Source: Colletes latitarsis
Lineage: Eukaryota; Arthropoda; Insecta; Hymenoptera; Colletidae
Assembly: GCF_051014445.1 (NCBI RefSeq)
Contig: NC_135137.1
Span: 21,949,501-22,013,500 of the forward strand
Reading direction: 5' to 3'
DNA: 64,000 nucleotides
Program-made: the position numbers and the translations under genes
Notes under the pieces: model-generated
What the model saw: the letters and a program-made list of their open reading frames with translations, nothing else
The model's database searches: none
Told to the model about the DNA's origin: nothing
Shown here: positions 24,490-38,061 of the stretch, piece by piece
How positions within the stretch are numbered: the first letter of the stretch is position 1
How the letters are laid out: each line of letters opens with the position of its first letter

Positions 24490-25888
24490 TCTGGCCAACG
24501 AGTATGGCAAAAAGGCAAACTCATGAGCCAGATGCTGGCATAGCCCAGACCTAACACAGATCTAACCGGTGTTATCCTCTAAAATACCGATCGAAACCAG
24601 GTTTAATTGACTGTTTGAGTGTGGTACCACATTACTACGTGATTCAAACCAGGAAAAACCCAGGATCTGGCCCACAAGCATGGGAAAATTGCAAATTCAT
24701 GAGCCATATGCGGGCATATACAAGACCTAACCCAGCCGTAACCAGTGTTATCCTCTAAAATATTGATCGGAACCAGGCTTAATTGACTGTTTCAGTGTGG
24801 TACCACATTACTACGTGATTCAAATCAGAAAAAACCCAGGATCTGGCCAACAAGCATGGGAAAAATACAAAATCATGAGCCAGATTCGGCCATAACCCAG
24901 ACCTATCCCATACCTAACCGGTGTTATCCTCTAAAATATTCATCGAATCCAGGTTCAATTGACTGTTTCAGTGTGGTACCACATTACTACGTGATTAAAA
25001 CCAGAAAATGCCCAGGATCTGGTCTACAAGCATGTGAAAAATGCAAAATCATGAGCCAGATGCTGGCACAACCCATACCTAACCCAGACCTAAACGGTGC
25101 CATCCTCTAAAGTATTGATCGACACCAGGTTTTATTCACTGTTTCAGTGTGGTACCACATTACTACGTGATTCAAACCAGAAAAGACCAGGATCTGGCCA
25201 ACAAGCATGGGAAAAATACAAAATCATGAGCCAGATTCGGCCATAACCCAGACCTATCCCATACCTAACCGGTGTTATCCTCTAAAATATTCATCGCATC
25301 CAGGTTTAATTGGCTGTTTCAGTGTGGTACCACATTACTACGTGATTAAAACCAGAAAATGCCCAGGATCTGGTCTACAAGCATGTGAAAAATGCAAAAT
25401 CATGAGCCAGATGCTGGCACATCCCATACCTAACCCAGACCTAAACGGTGCCATCCTCTAAAATATTGATCGACACCAGGTTTTATTCACTGTTTCAGTG
25501 TGGTACCACATTACTACGTGATACAAACTAGAAAAAACGCAGGATCTGGCCAACAAGCACGGGAAAAATACAAAATCATGAGCCAGATGCGGCCATAACC
25601 CAGACCTATCCCAGACCTAACCGGTGTTATCCTCTAAAATATTCATCGAATCCAGGTTTAATTGACTGCTTCAGTGTGGTACCACATTACTACCTGATTC
25701 AAACCAGAAGAACCCCTGGATCTGGCCAACGAGTATGGCAAAAAAGCAAAATCATGAGCCAGATGCGCGCATAACCCAGACCTAACCGGTGTTATCCTCT
25801 AAAATATTGTTCGAAACCTGGTTTAACTGACTGTTTCAGTGTGGTACCACATTACTACGTGATTCAAACCAGAAAAAACCCAGGATCT
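24490..25888 (+). repeat. Block M, copy 1 (with 351-bp dimers)
   Basis: Matches 31063-32812. Spacing is 6573 bp on the left (ATAGCCCAGACCTAACACAG at about 24540 and 31113) and 6924 bp on the right. This copy therefore has one 351-bp dimer fewer. Its marks are TAAAATACCGATCG, ACCAGAAAATGCCCAGG and GATTCGGCCATAAC. Two dimer copies start at 24856 and 25207. Confidence 0.87.
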
Positions 25889-26329
25889 GGACAACAAGCA
25901 TGCGATAAATGCACAATCATGAGCCAGATGAGCGCATAAGCCAGACCTAACCGGTATTATCCTCTAAAATATTGTTCGAAATCAGGTTTAACTGACTGTT
26001 TCAGTGTGGTACCACATTACTACGTGATTCAAACCAGAAAAAACCCAGGATCTGGCCAACAAGCATGGGAAAAAAGCAAAATCATTAGCCAGATGCGCGC
26101 ATAACCCAGACCTAACCGCTGTTATCCTCTAAAATATTGTTCGAAACCTGGTTTAACTGACTGTTTCAGTGTGGTACCACATTACTACGTGATTCAAACC
26201 AGAAAAAACCCAGGATCTGGTCAACAAGCATGCGAAAAATGCACAATCATGAGCCAGATGAGCGCATAAGCCAGACCTAACCGGTATTATCCTCTAAAAT
26301 ATTGTTCGAAACCAGGTTTAACTGACTGT
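25889..26329 (+). repeat. Satellite monomers with a 330-bp dimer
   Basis: AAAATATTGTTCGAAACCTGG at 25801 (just inside block M) and 26131 are 330 bp apart, which is two 165-bp units. No gene is visible. Confidence 0.82.
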
Positions 26330-29300
26330 TTCAGTGTGGTACCACATTACTACGTGATTCAAACCAGAAAAAACCCAGGATCTGGCCAACAAGCATGGGA
26401 AAAATACAAAATCATGAGCCAGATGCGGCCATAACCCAGACCTATCCTATACCTAACCGGTGTTATCCTCTAAAATATTCATCGAATCCAGGTTTAATTG
26501 ACAGTTCCAGTGTGGTACCACATTACTAAGTGATTCAAACTAGAAAAAACCCAGCATCTGATCAACAAGCATGCGAAGAATGCAAAATCATGAGCCAGAT
26601 GAGCGCACAACCCACACCTAACCCAGACCAAACCGGTATTATCTTCTAAAATATCGATCGAAACCAGGTTTAATTGACTGTTTCAGTGTGGTACCACATT
26701 ACTACGTGATTGAAACCTGAAACAACCCAGGATCTGGCCTACAAGCATGAGAAAAATGCAGACTCATGAGACAGATGCTGGCATAACCGAGACCTTATCC
26801 AACCCTAACCAGTGTAATCCTGTAAAATATTGATCCATACCAGGTTTAATTGACTTTTTCAGTGTAGTACCACGTTACTGCGTGATTCAAACCCGAAAAA
26901 ATCCAGGAACTGGCCAACGAGTATTCCGAAAATGCAATATCATTAGCCAGATGCTGGCATAGCCCAGACCTAACACAGATCTAACCGGTGTTATCCTCTA
27001 AAATACCGATCGAAACCAGGTTTAATTGACTGTTTCAGTGTGGTACCACATTACTACGTGATTCAAACCAGAAAAAACCCAGGATCTGACCAACGAATAT
27101 GCCAAAAAGGCAAACTCATGAGCCAGATGCGGGCATAACCCAGACCTATCCCAGACCTAACCGGTGTTATCCTCTAAAATATTGATCGTAGCCTGGTTTA
27201 ATTGACTATTCAGTATGGTACCACATTACTACGTGATTCAAACCCGCAAAAACCCTGGATCTGACCAACGAATATGCCAAAAAGGCAAACTCATGAGCCA
27301 GATGCGGGCATAACCCAGACCTATCCCAGACCTAACCGGTGTTATCCTCTAAAATATTGATCGAAACGAGGTTTAATTGACTGTTTCAGTGTGGTACCAC
27401 ATTACTACGTGATTCAAACTAGAAAAAACCCAGGATCTGGCCAACAAGCATGGGAAAAATACAAAATCATGAGCCAGATGTGGGCATAACCCAGACCTAT
27501 CCCAGACCTATCCCGTGTTATCCTCTAAAGTATTGACCGAAACCAGGTTTAATTGACTGTTTCAGTGTGGTACCACATTACTACGTGATTAAAACCAGAA
27601 AAAACCCAGGATCTGGCCAACAAGCATGCGAAAAATGCAAAATCATGAGCCAGATGCGCGCATTACCCAGACCTAACCGGTATTATCCTCTAAAATACTG
27701 TTTGAAACCAGGTTTAATTGACTGTTTCAGTGTGGTACCACATTACTACGTGATTCAAACCAGAAAAAACCCATGATCTGGCCAACGAGTATGGCAAAAA
27801 GGCAAACTCATGAGCCAGATGGTGGCATATCCCACACATATCCCAGTCCTAACCAGTGTAATCCTCTAAAATGTTGATCGAAACTAGGTTTAATTGACTG
27901 TTTCAGTGTGATACCACATTACTACGTGTTTCAAACCAGAAAAAACCCCGGATCTGGCCAACAAGCATGCGAAAAATGCAGAATCATGAGCCAGATGCTG
28001 GCATAACCCAGACCTAACCCAGCCCTAACCAGTGTTATCCTCTAAAATATTGATCGAAACCAGGTTTAATTGACTGTTTCAGTGTGGTAACACATTACTA
28101 CGTGATTCAAACCCGAAAAAACCCCGGATCTAGCCAACAAGCATGTGAAAAATGCAGAATCATGAGCCGGATGCTGGCATAACCGAGACCTTATCCAGCC
28201 CTAACCAGTGTTATCCTCTAAAATGTTGATCGAAACTAGGTTTAATTGACTGTTTCAGAGTGGTACCACTATTCTACGTGATTCAAACTTGAAAAAACCC
28301 AGGATCTGGCCAACAAGCATGGGAAAAATACAAAATCATGAGCCAGATGTGGGCATAACCCAGACCTATCCCAGACCTAACCGGTGTTATCCTCTAAAAT
28401 ATTGTTCGAAACCAGGTTTAACTGACTGTTTCAGTGTGGTACCACATTGCTACGTGATTCAAACTAGAAAAAACCCAGGAACTGGTCAACAAGCATTAAA
28501 AAATGCAGAATGATGAGCCAGATGCTGGCATAACCGAGACCTTATCTAGCCCTAACCAGTGTTATCCACTAAAATGTTGATCGATACCAGGTTTAATTGA
28601 CTGTTTCAGAGTGGTACCACTTTTCTACGTGATTCAAACTAGAAAAAACCCAGGATCTGGTCAACAAGCATGCGAAAAATGCAAAATCATGAGCCAGATG
28701 CGCGCATAACCCAGACCTAACCGGTATTATCCTCTAAAATATTGATCGAAACCAGGTTTAATTGACTGTTTCAGTCTGGTAACACATTACTACGTGATTC
28801 AAACCCGAAAAAACCCCGGATCTAGCCAACAAGCATGTGAAAAATGCAGAATCATAAGCCAGATGCTGGCATAACCGAGACCTTATCCAGGCCTAACCAG
28901 TGTTATCCTCTAAAATGTTGATCAAAACTAGGTTTAATTGACTGTTTCAGAGTGGTACCACTATTCTAGGTGATTCAAACTTGAAAAAACCCAGGATCTG
29001 GCCAACAAGCATGGGAAAAATACAAAATCATGAGCCAGATGTGGGCATAACCCAGACCTATCCCAGACCTAACCGGTGTTATCCTGTAAAATATTGTTCG
29101 AAACCAGGTTTAACTGACTGTTTCAGTGTGGTACCACATTGCTACGTGATTCAAACCAGAAAAAACCCAGGATCTGACCAACAAAAATTTGAAAAATGAA
29201 AAATCTTGAGCCAGATGCGGGCATAACCCTAACCTAAACCAGGCCTAACCGGTGCTATCCTCTAAAATATTGACCGAAACCAGGTTTAATTGACTGTTTC

Positions 29301-30565
29301 AGTGTGATATCACATTACTACGTGATGGAAACCTGGAAAAACCCAGGATCTGGCCAACAAGCATGGGAAAATTCCAAAATCATGAGCCAGATGCGGGCAT
29401 AACCCACACCTAACCCAGACCTAACCGGTATTATCCTTTGAAATATTGATCGAAACCAGGTTTAACTGACTGTTTCAGTGTGGTACCACATTACTACGTG
29501 ATTCAAACCAGAAAAAACCCAGGATCTGGCCAACGAGTATGGCAAAAAGGCAAACTCATGAGCCAGAGGGTGGCATAACCCAGACCTATCCCAGTCCTAT
29601 CCGGTGTTATCCTCTAAGGTATTGACGGAAACCAGGTTTAATTGACTGTTTCAGTGTGGTACCACATTACTACGTGATTGAAACCTGGAAAAACCCAGGA
29701 TCTGGTCAACAAGCATGCGAAAAATGCAAGATCATGAGCCAGATGCGCGCATAACCCAGACCTAACCGGTGTTATCCTCTAAAATATTGTTCGAAACCAG
29801 GTTTAACTGACTGCTTCGGTGTGGTACCACATTGCTACGTGATTCAAACTAGAAAAAACCCAGGAACTGGTCAACAAGCATGCGAAAAATGCACAATCAT
29901 GAGCCAGATGAGCGCATAAGCCAGACCTAACCGGTGTTATCCTCTAAAATATTGATCGAAACCAGGATTAACTGACTGCTTCAGTGTGGTACCACATTAC
30001 TACGTGATTCAAGCTAGAAAAAACCCAGGATCTGGTCAACAAGCATGCGAAAAATGCAAAGTCATGAGCCAGATGCGCGCATAACCCAGACCTAACCGGT
30101 ATTATCCTGTGAAATATTGATCGAAATCAGGTTTAACTGACTGTTTCTGTGTGGTACCACATTACTACGTGATTCAAACCTGAAAAAACCCAGGATCTGG
30201 CCAACAAGCATGCGAAAAATGCTCAATCATGACCCAGATGAGCGCAAAAGCCAGACCTAACCCAGACCTAACCGGTATTATCCTCCAAAATATTGATCGA
30301 ATCCAGGTTTAATTGACTGCTTCAGTACGGTACCACATTACTACGTGATTCAATCCAGAAAAAGCCCAGGATCTGGTCAACAAGCATGCGAAAAATGCAA
30401 AATCATGAGCCAGATGCGCGCATAACCCAGACCTTACCGGTGTTACCCTCTAAAATATTGATCGAAACCAGGATTAACAGACTGTTTCAGTGTGGTACCA
30501 CATTACTACGTGATTCAAACCAGAAGAACCCCTGGATCTGGCCAACGAGTATGGCAAAAAGGCAA
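26330..30565 (+). repeat. Block N, copy 1 (about 4.2 kb)
   Basis: Present three times: here, in mosaic form at about 33281-38061, and in part at about 48716-51850. Spacings to copy 2 run 6946, 6944, 8177 and 8002 bp; to copy 3 they are 21461 and then 21285 bp, a 176-bp step where copy 3 lacks one monomer. Marks include CGTAGCCTGGTTTAATTG, CCTCTAAAGTATTGACCG, TAAAATACTGTTTGAAACC and AAAAATTTGAAAAATG. No coding region is visible. Confidence 0.86.
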
Positions 30566-31062
30566 AATCATGAGCCAGATGCTGGCATATCCCAGACCTA
30601 ACCCAGACCTAAACGGTGCTATCCTCTAAAATATTGATCAAAACCAGTTAGTAGACTGTTTCAGTGTGGTACCACATTACTACGTGTTTCAAACTAGAAA
30701 AAACGCAGGATCTGGCCAACAAGCATGGGAAAAATGCAAACTCATGAGCCAGATGCGCGCATAACCCAGACCTATCCCAGACCTAACCGGTGTTATCCTC
30801 TAAAATATTGATCGAAACCAGGTTTAATTGACTGTCTCAGTGTGGTACCACATTAATACGTGATTCAAACTAGAAAAAACCCAGGATCTGGCCAACATGC
30901 ATGGGCAAAATACAAAATCATGAGCCAGATGAGCGCACAACCCAGACCTAACCCAGACCAAACCGGTATTATACTCTAAAATGTTGATCGAAACCAGGTT
31001 TCATTGACTCTTTCAGTGTGGTACCACATTACTACGTGATTCAAACCAGAAAAAACCCAGGA
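30566..31062 (+). repeat. Satellite monomers duplicated at 54.6 kb
   Basis: The unusual short motif AAAACCAGTTAGTAGAC, which lacks GGTTTAAT, recurs at 54685 with 24049-bp spacing. The same spacing continues to about 32823, so this stretch and block M were copied together. Confidence 0.85.
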
Positions 31063-32812
31063 TCTGGCCAACGAGTATGGCAAAAAGGCAAACTCATGAG
31101 CCAGATGCTGGCATAGCCCAGACCTAACACAGATCTAACCGGTGTTATCCTCTAAAATACCGATCGAAACCAGGTTTAATTGACTGTTTCAGTGTGGTAC
31201 CACATTACTACGTGATTCAAACCAGGAAAAACCCAGGATCTGGCCAACAAGCATGGGAAAATTGCAAATTCATGAGCCATATGCGGGCATATACAAGACC
31301 TAACCCAGCCGTAACCAGTGTTATCCTCTAAAATATTGATCGGAACCAGGCTTAATTGACTGTTTCAGTGTGGTACCACATTACTACGTGATTCAAACCA
31401 GAAAAAACCCAGGATCTGGCCAACAAGCATGGGAAAAATACAAAATCATGAGCCAGATTCGGCCATAACCCAGACCTATCCCATACCTAACCGGTGTTAT
31501 CCTCTAAAATATTCATCGAATCCAGGTTTAATTGACTGTTTCAGTGTGGTACCACATTACTACGTGATTAAAACCAGAAAATGCCCAGGATCTGGTCTAC
31601 AAGCATGCGAAAAATGCAAAATCATGAGCCAGATGCTGGCACATCCCAGACCTAACCCAGACCTAAACGGTGCTATCCTCTAAAATATTGATCGATACCA
31701 GGTTTTATTCACTGTTTCAGTGTGGTACCACTTTACTACGTGATTGAAACCAGAAAAGACCAGGATCTGGCCAACAAGCATGGGAAAAATACAAAATCAT
31801 GAGCCAGATTCGGCCATAACCCAGACCTATCCCATACCTAACCGGTGTTATCCTCTAAAATATTCATCGAATCCAGGTTTAATTGACTGTTTCAGTGTGG
31901 TACCACATTACTGCGTGATTAAAACCAGAAAATGCCCAGGATCTGGTCTACAAGCATGTGAAAAATGCAAAATCATGAGCCAGATGCTGGCACATCCCAT
32001 ACCTAACCCAGACCTAAACGGTGCCATCCTCTAAAATATTGATCGACACCAGGTTTTATTCACTGTTTCAGTGTGGTACCACATTACTACGTGATTCAAA
32101 CCAGAAAAGACCAGGATCTGGCCAACAAGCATGGGAAAAATACAAAATCATGAGCCAGATTCGGCCATAACCCAGACCTATCCCATACCTAACCGGTGTT
32201 ATCCTCTAAAATATTCATCGAATCCAGGTTTAATTGACTGTTTCAGTGTGGTACCACATTACTACGTGATTAAAACCAGAAAATGCCCAGGATCTGGTCT
32301 ACAAGCATGTGAAAAATGCAAAATCATGAGCCAGATGCTGGCACATCCCATACCTAACCCAGACCTAAACGGTGCCATCCTCTAAAATATTGATCGACAC
32401 CAGATTTTATTCACTGTTTCAGTGTGGTACCACATTACTACGTGATACAAACTAGAAAAAACGCAGGATCTGGCCAACAAGCACGGGAAAAATACAAAAT
32501 CATGAGCCAGATGCGGCCATAACCCAGACCTATCCCAGACCTAACCGGTGTTATCCTCTAAAATATTCATCGAATCCAGGTTTAATTGACTGCTTCAGTG
32601 TGGTACCACATTACTACCTGATTCAAACCAGAAGAACCCCTGGATCTGGCCAACGAGTATGGCAAAAAAGCAAAATCATGAGCCAGATGCGCGCATAACC
32701 CAGACCTAACCGGTGTTATCCTCTAAAATATTGTTCGAAACCTGGTTTAACTGACTGTTTCAGTGTGGTACCACATTACTACGTGATTCAAACCAGAAAA
32801 AACCCAGGATCT
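31063..32812 (+). repeat. Block M, copy 2
   Basis: Matches 24490-25888 (two more monomers here), 39839-41684 (8314-bp spacing from about 31525) and 54615-56872 (24049-bp spacing). It holds the triple 351-bp dimer. The constant spacings over more than 1.8 kb show recent block copying. Confidence 0.88.
31429..32481 (+). repeat. Triple 351-bp dimeric repeat
   Basis: Three tandem copies start at 31429, 31780 and 32131. Each is one 175-bp plus one 176-bp monomer; one monomer has GGGAAAAATACAAAATC and GATTCGGCCATAAC, the other ACCAGAAAATGCCCAGG and CTACAAGCATG. The same dimers occur at 24856, 40094, 43546, 46998, 55478 and 57402. Short open frames of 84-96 codons run through them but end in the CTCTAA box and carry no coding signal. 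Confidence 0.88.
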
Positions 32813-33280
32813 GGCCAACAAGCACGGGAAAAATACAAAATCATGAGCCAGATGCGGCCATAACCCAGACCTATCCCAGACCTAACCGGTGTTATCCTCT
32901 AAAATATTCATCGAATCCAGGTTTAATTGACTGCTTCAGTGTGGTACCACATTACTACCTGATTCAAACCAGAAGAACCCCTGGATCTGGCCAACGAGTA
33001 TGGCAAAAAAGCAAAATCATGAGCCAGATGCGCGCATAACCCAGACCTAACCGGTGTTATCCTCTAAAATACCGATCGAAACCAGGTTTAATTGACTGTT
33101 TCAGTGTGGTACCACATTACTACGTGATTCAAACCAGGAAAAACCCAGGATCTGGCCAACAAGCATGGGAAAATTGCAAATTCATGAGCCATATGCGGGC
33201 ATATACAAGACCTAACCCAGCCGTAACCAGTGTTATCCTCTAAAATATTGATCGGAACCAGGCTTAATTGACTGTTTCAG
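32813..33280 (+). repeat. Satellite monomers, locally duplicated
   Basis: AACAAGCACGGGAAAAATAC and GTATGGCAAAAAAGCAAAATC units are repeated from about 32.47-32.70 kb. The stretch also appears inside the 3452-bp repeats (for example 41.13-41.60 kb). Confidence 0.85.
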
Positions 33281-36200
33281 TGTGGTACCACATTACTACG
33301 TGATTCAAACCAGAAAAAACCCAGGATCTGGCCAACAAGCATGGGAAAAATACAAAATCATGAGCCAGATGCGGCCATAACCCAGACCTATCCTATACCT
33401 AACCGGTGTTATCCTCTAAAATATTCATCGAATCCAGGTTTAATTGACAGTTCCAGTGTGGTACCACATTACTAAGTGATTCAAACTAGAAAAAACCCAG
33501 CATCTGATCAACAAGCATGCGAAGAATGCAAAATCATGAGCCAGATGAGCGCACAACCCACACCTAACCCAGACCAAACCGGTATTATCTTCTAAAATAT
33601 CGATCGAAACCAGGTTTAATTGACTGTTTCAGTGTGGTACCACATTACTACGTGATTGAAACCTGAAACAACCCAGGATCTGGCCTACAAGCATGAGAAA
33701 AATGCAGACTCATGAGACAGATGCTGGCATAACCGAGACCTTATCCAACCCTAACCAGTGTTATCCTGTAAAATATTGATCCATACCAGGTTTAATTGAC
33801 TTTTTCAGTGTAGTACCACGTTACTGCCTGATTCAAACCCGAAAAAATCCAGGAACTGGCCAACGAGTATTCCGAAAATGCAATATCATTAGCCAGATGC
33901 TGGTATAGCCCAGACCTAACACAGATCTAACCGGTGTTATCCTCTAAAATACCGATCGAAACCAGGTTTAATTGACTGTTTCTGTGTGGTACCACATTAC
34001 TACGTGATTCAAACCAGAAAAAACCCAGGATCTGACCAACGAATATGCTAAAACGGCAAACTCATGAGCCAGATGCGGGCATAACCCAGACCTATCCCAG
34101 ACCTAACCGGTGCTATCCTCTAAAATATTGATCGTAGCCTGGTTTAATTGACTATTCAGTATGGTACCACATTACTACGTGATTCAAACCCGCAAAAACC
34201 CTGGATCTGACCAACGAATATGCCAAAAAGGCAAACTCATGAGCCAGATGCGGGCATAACCCAGACCTATCCCAGACCTAACCGGTGTTATCCTCTAAAA
34301 TATTGATCGAAACGAGGTTTAATTGACTGTTTCAGTGTGGTACCACATTACTACGTGATTCAAACTAGAAAAAACCCAGGATCTGCCAACAAGCATGGGA
34401 AAAATACAAAATCATGAGCCAGATGTGGGCATAACCCAGACCTATCCCAGACCTATCCCGTGTTATCCTCTAAAGTATTGACCGAAACCAGGTTTAATTG
34501 ACTGTTTCAGTGTGGTACCACATTACTACGTGAGTGAGACTTGGAAAAACCCTGGGTCTGGCCAACGAGTATGCGGAAAAGGCAAAATCATGAGCCAGAT
34601 GCTGGCATATCCCAGACCTAACCCAGGCCTAAACGGTGCTATCCTCTAAAATATCGATCGAAACCAGGTTCCATAGACTGTTTCAGTGTGGTACTACATT
34701 ACTACGTGATTAAAACCAGAAAAAACCCAGGATCTGGCCAACAAGCATGGGAAAAATACAAAATGATGAGCCAGATGTGGGCATAACCCAGACCTATCCC
34801 AGCCCTAACCGGTGTTATCCTCTAAAATATTGATCGAAACCAGGATTAACTGACTGCTTCAGTGTGGTACCACATTACTAAGTGATTCAAACTAGAAAAA
34901 TCCCAGGATCTGATCAACAAGCATGCGAAAAATGCAAAGTTATGAGCCAGATGCGCGCACAGCCCAGACCGAACCCAGACCTGATTGGTATTATCCTCAA
35001 AAATATTGATCGAAACCAGGTCTAATTGACTGTTTCAGTGCGATACCACATTACTACGTGTTTCAAACCAGAAAAAAACCAGGATCTGGCCAACAAGCAT
35101 GGGAAAAATACAAAATCATGAGCCAGATTCGGCCATAACCCAGACCTATCCTATACCTAACCGGTGTTATCCTCTAAAATATTCATCGGTTCCAGGTTTA
35201 ATTGACTGTTTCAGTGTGGTACCACATTACTACGTGATTAAAACCAGAAAATGCCCAGGATCTGGCCAACAAGCATGGGAAAAATACAAAATCATGAGCC
35301 AGATTCGGCCATAACCCAGACCTATCCCAGACCTAACCGGTGTTATCCTCTAAAATATTCATCGAATCCAGGTTTAATTGACTGCTTCAGTGTGGTACCA
35401 CATTACTACCTGATTCAAACCAGAAGAACCCCTGGATCTGACCAACGAATATGCCAAAAAGGCAAACTCATGAGCCAGATGCGGGCATAACCCAGACCTA
35501 TCCCAGACCTAACCGGTGTTATCCTCTAAAATATTGATCGAAACGAGGTTTAATTGACTGTTTCAGTGTGGTACCACATTACTACGTGATTCAAACTAGA
35601 AAAAACCCAGGATCTGGCCAACAAGCATGGGAAAAATACAAAATCATGAGCCAGATGTGGGCATAACCCAGACCTATCCCAGACCTATCCCGTGTTATCC
35701 TCTAAAGTATTGACCGAAACCAGGTTTAATTGACTGTTTCAGTGTGGTACCACATTACTACGTGATTAAAACCAGAAAAAACCCAGGATCTGGCCAACAA
35801 GCATGCGAAAAATGCAAAATCATGAGCCAGATGCGCGCATTACCCAGACCTAACCGGTATTATCCTCTAAAATACTGTTTGAAACCAGGTTTAATTGACT
35901 GTTTCAGTGTGGTACCACATTACTACGTGATTCAAACCAGAAAAAACCCATGATCTGGCCAACGAGTATGGCAAAAAGGCATACTCATGAGCCAGATGGT
36001 GGCATATCCCACACATATCCCAGTCCTAACCAGTGTAATCCTCTAAAATGTTGATCGAAACTAGGTTTAATTGACTGTTTCAGTGTGATACCACATTACT
36101 ACGTGTTTCAAACCAGAAAAAACCCCGGATCTGGCCAACAAGCATGCGAAAAATGCAGAATCATGAGCCAGATGCTGGCATAACCCAGACCTAACCCAGC

Positions 36201-38061
36201 CCTAACCAGTGTTATCCTCTAAAATATTGATCGAAACCAGGTTTAATTGACTGTTTCAGTGTGGTAACACATTACTACGTGATTCAAACCCGAAAAAACC
36301 CCGGATCTAGCCAACAAGCATGTGAAAAATGCAGAATCATGAGCCGGATGCTGGCATAACCGAGACCTTATCCAGCCCTAACCAGTGTTATCCTCTAAAA
36401 TGTTGATCGAAACTAGGTTTAATTGACTGTTTCAGAGTGGTACCACTATTCTACGTGATTCAAACTTGAAAAAACCCAGGATCTGGCCAACAAGCATGGG
36501 AAAAATACAAAATCATGAGCCAGATGTGGGCATAACCCAGACCTATCCCAGTCCTAACCAGTGTAATCCTCTAAAATGTTGATCGAAACTAGGTTTAATT
36601 GACTGTTTCAGTGTGATACCACATTACTACGTGTTTCAAACCAGAAAAAACCCCGGATCTGGTCAACAAGCATGCGAAAAATGCAAAATCATGAGCCAGA
36701 TGCGCGCATAACCCAGACCTAACCGGTATTATCCTCTAAAATATTGATCGAAACCAGGTTTAATTGACTGTTTCAGTCTGGTAACACATTACTACGTGAT
36801 TCAAACCCGAAAAAACCCCGGATCTAGCCAACAAGCATGTGAAAAATGCAGAATCATAAGCCAGATGCTGGCATAACCGAGACCTTATCCAGGCCTAACC
36901 AGTGTTATCCTCTAAAATGTTGATCGAAACTAGGTTTAATTGACTGTTTCAGAGTGGTACCACTATTCTAGGTGATTCAAACTTGAAAAAACCCAGGATC
37001 TGGCCAACAAGCATGGGAAAAATACAAAATCATGAGCCAGATGTGGGCATAACCCAGACCTATCCCAGACCTAACCGGTGTTATCCTCTAAAATATTGTT
37101 CGAAACCAGGTTTAACTGACTGTTTCAGTGTGGTACCACATTGCTACGTGATTCAAACCAGAAAAAACCCAGGATCTGACCAACAAAAATTTGAAAAATG
37201 AAAAATCTTGAGCCAGATGCGGGCATAACCCTAACCTAAACCAGGCCTAACCGGTGCTATCCTCTAAAATATTGACCGAAACCAGGTTTAATTGACTGTT
37301 TCAGTGTGGTATCACATTACTACGTGATGGAAACCTGGAAAAACCCAGGATCTGGCCAACAAGCATGGGAAAATTCCAAAATCATGAGCCAGATGCGGGC
37401 ATAACCCACACCTAACCCAGACCTAACCGGTATTATCCTTTGAAATATTGATCGAAACCAGGTTTAACTGACTGTTTCAGTGTGGTACCACATTACTACG
37501 TGATTCAAACCAGAAAAAACCCAGGATCTGGCCAACGAGTATGGCAAAAAGGCAAACTCATGAGCCAGAGGGTGGCATAACCCAGACCTATCCCAGTCCT
37601 ATCCGGTGTTATCCTCTAAGGTATTGACGGAAACCAGGTTTAATTGACTGTTTCAGTGTGGTACCACATTACTACGTGATTGAAACCTGGAAAAACCCAG
37701 GATCTGGTCAACAAGCATGCGAAAAATGCAAGATCATGAGCCAGATGCGCGCATAACCCAGACCTAACCGGTGTTATCCTCTAAAATATTGTTCGAAACC
37801 AGGTTTAACTGACTGCTTCGGTGTGGTACCACATTGCTACGTGATTCAAACTAGAAAAAACCCAGGAACTGGTCAACAAGCATGCGAAAAATGCACAATC
37901 ATGAGCCAGATGAGCGCATAAGCCAGACCTAACCGGTGTTATCCTCTAAAATATTGATCGAAACCAGGATTAACAGACTGTTTCAGTGTGGTACCACATT
38001 ACTACGTGATTCAAACCAGAAGAACCCCTGGATCTGGCCAACGAGTATGGCAAAAAGGCAA
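33281..38061 (+). repeat. Block N, copy 2 (mosaic)
   Basis: 33281-34529 matches 26335-27585 (6946 bp, then 6944 after a 2-bp deletion giving ATCTGCCAAC at 34381). 34530-35255 is unrelated satellite order. From about 35425 the match resumes at 8177-bp spacing and breaks near 36550, where a CCCAGTCCTAACCAGTGTAA unit from about 500 bp upstream reappears. From 36661 it continues at 8002 bp to about 37950. Relative to 51235-51740 three monomers (506 bp) are missing near 37950. Confidence 0.84.

Noticed and set aside
29221..29260. Telomere-like CCCTAA motifs (CCTAACCC, CCCTAACC)
   Set aside because: They arise from the 11-bp CCCAGACCTAA module and its variants. No run of pure telomere repeats is present.
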